Part shown: positions 58,971 through 64,000 of the stretch, piece by piece
Position numbering within the stretch: position 1 is the first letter of the stretch
Layout of the letters: the number at the start of each line of letters is the position of its first letter
DNA from: Streptomyces durmitorensis
GTDB taxonomy: Bacteria > Actinomycetota > Actinomycetes > Streptomycetales > Streptomycetaceae
NCBI RefSeq assembly: GCF_023498005.1
Contig: NZ_CP097289.1
Coordinates: forward strand, 4,464,001-4,528,000
Direction: 5' to 3'
Length of the DNA stretch: 64,000 nt
Notes under the pieces: generated by a model
Told to the model about the DNA's origin: nothing
What the model saw: only the letters and a program-made list of their open reading frames with translations
Database searches by the model: none
Made by a program: the position numbers and the translations under genes

Positions 58971-61802
58971 CTACTCGGAGTCGGACGCCTGCGCTGCCGA
59001 AGCCGCGGTCTTCTTGGCGGCCGCGGTCTTCGTAGTGGTCTTCTTCGCGGCCGTCGTCTTCTTGGCGGCCGTTTTCTTGGCAGCCGTCTTCTTGGCGGCG
59101 GTCTTCTTGGCCGGGGCCTTCTTCGCCGCCTTCTTGGCGGTCTTCTTGGCCGGGCCCTTCGCCCGCTTCTCCTCGAGCAGTTCGTAGCCACGCTCGGGGG
59201 TGATGTCCTCGACGCTGTCGGCGGCCCGCAGCGTCGCGTTCGTCTCGCCGTCCGTGACGTACGCCCCGAAGCGGCCGTCCTTGACGACGACCGGCTTTCC
59301 GCTGACCGGGTCCTCGCCGAGCTCCTTCAGCGGCGGCTTGGCGGCGGCCCGCCCGCGCTGCTTGGGCTGGGCGTAGATCGCGAGGGCCTCTTCCAGCGTG
59401 ATGTTGAAGAGCTGCTCCTCGGCCTCCAGGGAGCGCGAGTCCGTGCCCTTCTTCAGATACGGGCCGTAGCGGCCGTTCTGCGCGGTGATCTCGACACCCT
59501 CGGCGTCGGCGCCCACCACACGCGGCAGGGACATCAGCTTCAGGGCGTCCGCCAGCGTCACCGTGTCGAGTGACATCGACTTGAAGAGCGAGGCCGTCCG
59601 CGGCTTGACCGCGTTCTTGCCGGTCTTCGGAGTGCCCTCGGGGAGCACCTCGGTGACGTACGGGCCGTACCGGCCGTCCCTGGCGATGATCTCGTGACCC
59701 GACGTGGGGTCGGTGCCGAGCGCGAAGTCGCCGCTCGGCTTGGCGAGCAGCTCCTCGGCGTACTCGACGGTCAGCTCGTCCGGCGGCATGTCGTCGGGCA
59801 CGTCGGCACGCTGATGGCCCTCCGCGTCCTTCTCACCGCGCTCGATGTACGGGCCGTAGCGGCCGACCCGCAGCACGATGCCCTCGCCGACGGGGAAGGA
59901 GGAGATCTCCCGGGCGTCGATCGCGCCCAGGTCGGTCACCAGCTCCTTGAGCCCGCCGAGGTGGTCGCCGTCGCCGTTGCCCGCGCTGGACGCGGCACCC
60001 GCGTCGTCGCCCTCGCCGAAGTAGAAGCGCCTCAGCCACGGCACGGCCTGCGCCTCGCCCCGCGCGATGCGGTCGAGGTCGTCCTCCATGCGGGCGGTGA
60101 AGTCGTAGTCGACGAGCCGCCCGAAGTGCTTCTCCAGGAGGTTGACCACGGCGAAGGACAAGAAGGAGGGCACCAGTGCCGTGCCCTTCTTGAAGACGTA
60201 GCCGCGGTCGAGGATCGTGCCGATGATCGACGCGTACGTCGACGGGCGGCCGATCTCGCGCTCTTCGAGCTCCTTGACCAGCGAGGCCTCGGTGTAGCGG
60301 GCCGGCGGCTTGGTGGCGTGGCCGTCGACCGAGATCTCGTCGGCGGACAGCGCGTCGCCCTCGCTGACCTGCGGGAGCCTGCGCTCGCGGTCGTCGAGCT
60401 CGGCGTTCGGGTCGTCCGCGCCCTCGACGTACGCCTTCATGAAGCCGTGGAAGGTGATGGTCTTGCCGGACGCGTTGAACTCGGCGTCGCGGCCGTCGGC
60501 GGCGGTGCCGCCGATCTTGACCGTGACGGAGTTGCCGACCGCGTCCTTCATCTGGGAGGCGACGGTCCGCTTCCAGATCAGCTCGTAGAGCCGGAACTGG
60601 TCGCCGGTCAGGCCGGTCTCGGCGGGTGTGCGGAAACGATCACCCGAAGGACGGATCGCCTCGTGCGCCTCCTGCGCGTTCTTGACCTTCCCCGCGTACG
60701 TGCGGGGCTTGTCCGGCAGGTAGTCGCTGCCGTACAGCTGCGTGACCTGGGCGCGAGCGGCGGTGATCGCCGTGTCGGACAGCGTCGTGGAGTCCGTACG
60801 CATGTAGGTGATGAAGCCGTTCTCGTACAGCTTCTGGGCCACCTGCATCGTGGCCTTCGCGCCGAAGCCCAGCTTGCGGCTGGCCTCCTGCTGCATCGTC
60901 GTCGTACGGAACGGCGCGTACGGAGAGCGGCGGTAGGGCTTGGACTCGACGGAGCGGACCGCGAACCGGGTGTTCTCCAGGGCCGCGGCGAGCGAGCGGG
61001 CGTTCGCCTCGTCCAGGTGGAGCGTGTCGGACTTGAGCTGCCCGACGGAGCTGAAGTCGCGGCCCTGCGCGATGCGCTTGCCGTCGACCGTGGTGAGGCG
61101 CGCGACCAGCTGCGAGGGGTCGGAGGCGTCACCGGTGCGGCCGGTGCCGAAGGTGCCCGTCAGGTCCCAGTACTCGGCGGAGCGGAAGGCGATGCGCTCG
61201 CGCTCACGCTCGACGACGAGGCGGGTCGCCACGGACTGGACGCGGCCGGCCGACAGGCGCGGCATGACCTTCTTCCACAGGACCGGCGAGACCTCGTAGC
61301 CGTAGAGACGGTCGAGGATGCGGCGGGTCTCCTGGGCGTCGACCATGCGCTTGTTGAGGTCGCGGGGGCTTGCGACGGCCTCCTGGATCGCGGCCTTGGT
61401 GATCTCGTGGAACACCATGCGCTTGACCGGGACCTTGGGCTTCAGGACCTCGAGGAGGTGCCACGCGATGGCTTCGCCCTCGCGGTCCTCATCGGTGGCG
61501 AGGAAGAGTTCGTCGGAGTCCTTCAGCAGGTCTTTGAGCTTCTTGACCTGCGCCTTCTTGTCGGCGTTCACGACATAGATGGGCTCGAAGTCGTTCTCGA
61601 CGTCCACGCCGAGACGGCGCACCTCGCCGGTGTACTTGTCGGGTACCTCCGCGGCGCCGTTGGGGAGGTCGCGGATGTGCCCGACGCTCGCCTCGACTAC
61701 GTAGCCGGGGCCGAGGTAACCCTTGATCGTCTTCGCCTTGGCAGGCGACTCGACGATGACGAGTCGGCGGCCGCCCTTTGCGGTCTCGCTGGTCGGGGAC
61801 AA
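58971..61802 (-). CDS. topA: DNA topoisomerase I
   Basis: A 943-residue type IA topoisomerase relaxing negative supercoils. TOPRIM is at about 10-130 (LVIVESPAKAKTIKGYLG, DEDREGEAIAWHL), and the catalytic Tyr is in GFITYMRTDS (about residue 333). The C-terminal half carries repeated GRYGPY-type modules instead of Cys4 zinc fingers, as usual for actinobacteria. It ends in a Lys/Ala-rich tail (about 880-943, AAKKTAAKKT repeats) that helps processivity in Streptomyces TopA. ATG 61802 is taken as the start. Confidence 0.96.
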   Translation of the reverse strand: MSPTSETAKGGRRLVIVESPAKAKTIKGYLGPGYVVEASVGHIRDLPNGAAEVPDKYTGEVRRLGVDVENDFEPIYVVNADKKAQVKKLKDLLKDSDELFLATDEDREGEAIAWHLLEVLKPKVPVKRMVFHEITKAAIQEAVASPRDLNKRMVDAQETRRILDRLYGYEVSPVLWKKVMPRLSAGRVQSVATRLVVERERERIAFRSAEYWDLTGTFGTGRTGDASDPSQLVARLTTVDGKRIAQGRDFSSVGQLKSDTLHLDEANARSLAAALENTRFAVRSVESKPYRRSPYAPFRTTTMQQEASRKLGFGAKATMQVAQKLYENGFITYMRTDSTTLSDTAITAARAQVTQLYGSDYLPDKPRTYAGKVKNAQEAHEAIRPSGDRFRTPAETGLTGDQFRLYELIWKRTVASQMKDAVGNSVTVKIGGTAADGRDAEFNASGKTITFHGFMKAYVEGADDPNAELDDRERRLPQVSEGDALSADEISVDGHATKPPARYTEASLVKELEEREIGRPSTYASIIGTILDRGYVFKKGTALVPSFLSFAVVNLLEKHFGRLVDYDFTARMEDDLDRIARGEAQAVPWLRRFYFGEGDDAGAASSAGNGDGDHLGGLKELVTDLGAIDAREISSFPVGEGIVLRVGRYGPYIERGEKDAEGHQRADVPDDMPPDELTVEYAEELLAKPSGDFALGTDPTSGHEIIARDGRYGPYVTEVLPEGTPKTGKNAVKPRTASLFKSMSLDTVTLADALKLMSLPRVVGADAEGVEITAQNGRYGPYLKKGTDSRSLEAEEQLFNITLEEALAIYAQPKQRGRAAAKPPLKELGEDPVSGKPVVVKDGRFGAYVTDGETNATLRAADSVEDITPERGYELLEEKRAKGPAKKTAKKAAKKAPAKKTAAKKTAAKKTAAKKTTAAKKTTTKTAAAKKTAASAAQASDSE

Positions 61803-61831
61803 CTTCGCTCTTCTCTCCGGTCGGTGCTCGG

Positions 61832-61873
61832 TGGCCGTGCTGCGTGGCCTCGTGGCCCTGCTGCGTGGCCTCG
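61832..61873. repeat. 21-bp tandem duplication upstream of topA
   Basis: Two adjacent 21-bp copies (61832-61852, 61853-61873) differ at one base, within 75 bp of the topA start, in the supercoiling-sensitive promoter region. The rest of 61803-62098 contains GC-rich hairpins (for example around 62020-62095) and no gene. Confidence 0.75.
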
Positions 61874-62098
61874 CTCGGTGCGCTTGCGTTGCGCTGACGC
61901 TGCGGAGTGTGACGGTACATCCCGCCCCCGTGTCAAACGGGAAAAGCCCGCAACGGCCACTCGAACGGTAACCCGACTACCGCCATTCCTGCCGCCCGGA
62001 GTGGCGACCTGCCCTTTCACCACCGGCTTCACCACCGGCTCGGCACCGGCGCCGGGCCTACGGCCCGTACGCGCCCCGCGGCCACCGGCCGCCTCCCG

Positions 62099-62296
62099 TC
62101 ACAACCGAGTGAAACACCACACTCCGAGCACCAGTGCGCCCGATCCGGCGAGCGCCGCGAGTGTCGCCGATGCGACAGGGTTCACACCGTGGGCGACCGG
62201 CGAGCGGTGCGCCACGCGTGCCCCGGTCCACAGCAGCAGCCCCGCTCCGAACAGCGCGAATACCGATCCCGCGAAGATCGCTGGTCCGCTCTCCAT
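62099..62296 (-). CDS. Small membrane protein
   Basis: A 65-residue protein, MESGPAIFAGSVFALFGAGL onward, with two hydrophobic helices (about 6-25 and 42-62) separated by a short polar loop. ATG 62296 follows GGGGAGG. A longer frame to 62512 has no membrane or family features. Function unknown. Confidence 0.7.
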   Translation of the reverse strand: MESGPAIFAGSVFALFGAGLLLWTGARVAHRSPVAHGVNPVASATLAALAGSGALVLGVWCFTRL

Positions 62297-62597
62297 GGCA
62301 TTGCCTCCCCGTACTGAGTTCCCGGCTTGGGAAACTTGCACGCCCGGGAAGCCGGGGCGCGAACCCCGGGTGAACGGAGAGCGCCCGGCCGAAATCACCG
62401 ACCGGCGCCGGGTCCAACTCGACCGGATCCGGTCGCCTCGGAGCTGGTTCGCACAGTCCACCTTCTCGATGTACGTCCAGCGGTCGCCGACGCCCATCCA
62501 TCCCACCCACAACGGGGGACCGATGTCCGCGAAACGTACGAGACACGCCGTACGCGTACCGCCAACGGCCCGCCCCTCGCGGCGTCCGGTGAGCCGG

Positions 62598-64000
62598 CTA
62601 GGCGCCGACCGGCTCCAGGAAGCCCTGCTCGACGAGGAGCCGGATCTGCGCGGGCGTGCGGTCCCGCAGCAATACGGGGTCCTCCCCCACCAGTTGGGCG
62701 ATCGCGTCGAGAATCCGCCCGGCGCTCAGCGTCCCGTCGCACACACCGGCGAAGCCCGCGCCCACCGTGTCCACCTTGGTGGCCCGCCGCATCCCGCGCT
62801 GCTGACGCAGCACGACGTGCTCCGGGTCCTCGGCGCCGGGCAGCCCGACCTGCTCCTGCACGACCCCGTCCGCGAGCTTGAAGTGCCCCGCGAGCAGCGC
62901 GGCGTCGTCGTGCGCCCGCAGGAAGTCCTGCCGCGCGAAGAACTCCCGCACCGTCTCGCCCAGCGGCTGCTCGACGGGGTGCGGCCACTCCTCCACGGTC
63001 ACGGACGGCTCGGCGGAGCCCGCCCCTGCCGTGGACTTGCGCAGTGTGATCCACCCGAAGCCGACCGCGCGCGTCTTGCGGGCCTCGAACTCGTCGAGCC
63101 ACGCGTCGTACCGCGCCGCGTACTCCTCCGGATCCGTCCGGTGGTCCCCGGCGTCCCGCAGCCACAGCTCGGCGTACTGCGTGATGTCCTGCACCTCGCG
63201 CTGGACGATCCACGCGTCGCACCCGCGCGGCACCCAGGACCGGAGCCGCTCGGTCCACTCCTCACCGTCCACGTGCTGCCAGTTGGCGAGGAAGTGCGCA
63301 TACCCCCCTTCGTTCAACCGCTCCCCCGCCTGCTGAACGAGCGACCGGCACAGATCGTCCCCGCCCATCCCGCCGTCGCGGTAGGTGAGCCGCGCCCCGG
63401 GAGAAATCACGAAGGGCGGATTGGACACGATCAGGTCGTACGTCTCCTCGCCCACGGGTTCGAAGAGGGAACCCTCCCGCAGGTCCGCCTCGGGCGCCCC
63501 GGAGAGCGCGAGGGTGAGCCGCGTGATGTGCAGCGCACGGGGGTTGAGGTCGGTCGCGGTCACCCGGGTCGCGTGCTGTGCGGCGTGCAGCGCCTGGATC
63601 CCTGAGCCGGTACCGAGGTCGAGAGCGCTGGCCACGGGCGTACGCACCGTGAGCCCCGCGAGCGTCGTCGAGGCCCCGCCGACACCGAGGACGACTCCTT
63701 CGTCATGGCTGCCGATGCCGCCGGCGCCGCCGACCGCGCACCCCAGGTCCGAGACGATGAACCAGTCCTCACCGCTCGGCCCGCCGTAGGGCCGCAGGTC
63801 CACGGTCGCCTTCAGCGCGCCCTCGCCGTCCGCCGCGGAGAGCCAACCGCTCTCCAGTAGAGGGCCGACCGGAAGAACGGCCGCCACGCGCGCGTGCGGC
63901 ACGGAACGCTGCAACAGGAAGAGGCGTACGAGCGTCTCCAGCGGCCCTTCGCCGCGGGTGGCCCGCAGCGCGGGCACGGTCTCGCTGCGCGCGAGCGCCG
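62598..64000 (-). CDS. Class I SAM methyltransferase (HemK/PrmC-like), N-terminus beyond window
   Basis: At least 466 residues; the frame remains open to the window edge, so the true start lies beyond 64000. A SAM-binding motif LDLGTGSGIQAL and the N-methyltransferase motif VSNPPFVISPG place it with HemK-like enzymes. The regions before and after the catalytic core match the actinobacterial family with extra N- and C-terminal domains (DUF7059/DUF7782 type). It may modify glutamine or an RNA base; the substrate is unknown. Confidence 0.88.
   Translation of the reverse strand, partial: ALARSETVPALRATRGEGPLETLVRLFLLQRSVPHARVAAVLPVGPLLESGWLSAADGEGALKATVDLRPYGGPSGEDWFIVSDLGCAVGGAGGIGSHDEGVVLGVGGASTTLAGLTVRTPVASALDLGTGSGIQALHAAQHATRVTATDLNPRALHITRLTLALSGAPEADLREGSLFEPVGEETYDLIVSNPPFVISPGARLTYRDGGMGGDDLCRSLVQQAGERLNEGGYAHFLANWQHVDGEEWTERLRSWVPRGCDAWIVQREVQDITQYAELWLRDAGDHRTDPEEYAARYDAWLDEFEARKTRAVGFGWITLRKSTAGAGSAEPSVTVEEWPHPVEQPLGETVREFFARQDFLRAHDDAALLAGHFKLADGVVQEQVGLPGAEDPEHVVLRQQRGMRRATKVDTVGAGFAGVCDGTLSAGRILDAIAQLVGEDPVLLRDRTPAQIRLLVEQGFLEPVGA

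Noticed and set aside
59694..63605. 1303-residue plus-strand open frame opposite topA and the methyltransferase gene
   Set aside because: It spans two unrelated genes and the intergenic space, with no motif; topA signatures are clear on the other strand.

Overview
The window is a high-GC actinobacterial chromosome segment, almost certainly Streptomyces. The evidence is very strong third-position GC bias, GTG starts, a TipA-type regulator with a recognisable tipA promoter, a DUF5753/ATP-binding/DUF397 regulatory trio, an AfsR-type SARP, and the gene order folE-ftsH-hpt-tilS. Most of it is conserved core or near-core chromosome.

Layout. (1) 1-9.5 kb, housekeeping: end of folK, a DUF3180 protein, folE, ftsH, hpt, tilS, a zinc metalloprotease, a PBP4-type carboxypeptidase and ppa. 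(2) 9.6-20 kb: a ThrE-type exporter, a DedA protein, a UPF0145 gene broken by a short repeat, tipA, glutamate decarboxylase, a DrrAB-like ABC exporter with its PadR regulator and three matching palindromes, a DinB protein and an aldehyde dehydrogenase. (3) 19.9-22 kb: XRE regulator, ATP-binding protein and DUF397 protein; the last two share an upstream element. (4) 22.2-24.8 kb: a predicted zinc-starvation island of zinc-free ribosomal proteins (S18, L31, L33, L28, S14) with a CobW-like gene, around a central Zur box. (5) 24.8-35.8 kb: lipoprotein, FUSC protein, DUF2786 protein, ABC/FtsX exporter, carbon-nitrogen hydrolase and a PolA-like polymerase, separated by repeat-rich spacers. (6) 35.8-49.4 kb: a giant AfsR-like SARP with a minisatellite linker, a two-component system, two lipid- or membrane-anchored secreted proteins, a TetR gene, and an RHH regulator-DUF4097-ABC exporter operon with a dense operator region. 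(7) 49.45-52.51 kb: a degenerate integrated element in a tRNA-Thr(CGT) gene, bounded by 92-bp direct repeats. (8) 52.6-64 kb: secreted aminopeptidase, holB, a thymidylate kinase fused to an MFS-like membrane domain, topA, a small membrane protein and a truncated methyltransferase gene.

The least explained material is non-coding. A 92-bp element with 13-bp terminal inverted repeats occurs five times at exactly constant length (27.8 kb, three tandem copies at 32.4-32.8 kb, and inverted at 43.6 kb). It is accompanied by a 51-bp tandem repeat family. Several transcription units also have clear operator palindromes: tipA, PadR/DrrAB, XRE/DUF397, Zur, TetR and RHH. Three genes look broken or frameshifted (UPF0145, the CobW-like gene, the integrase). 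All functional statements are from sequence reading; no database search was run.
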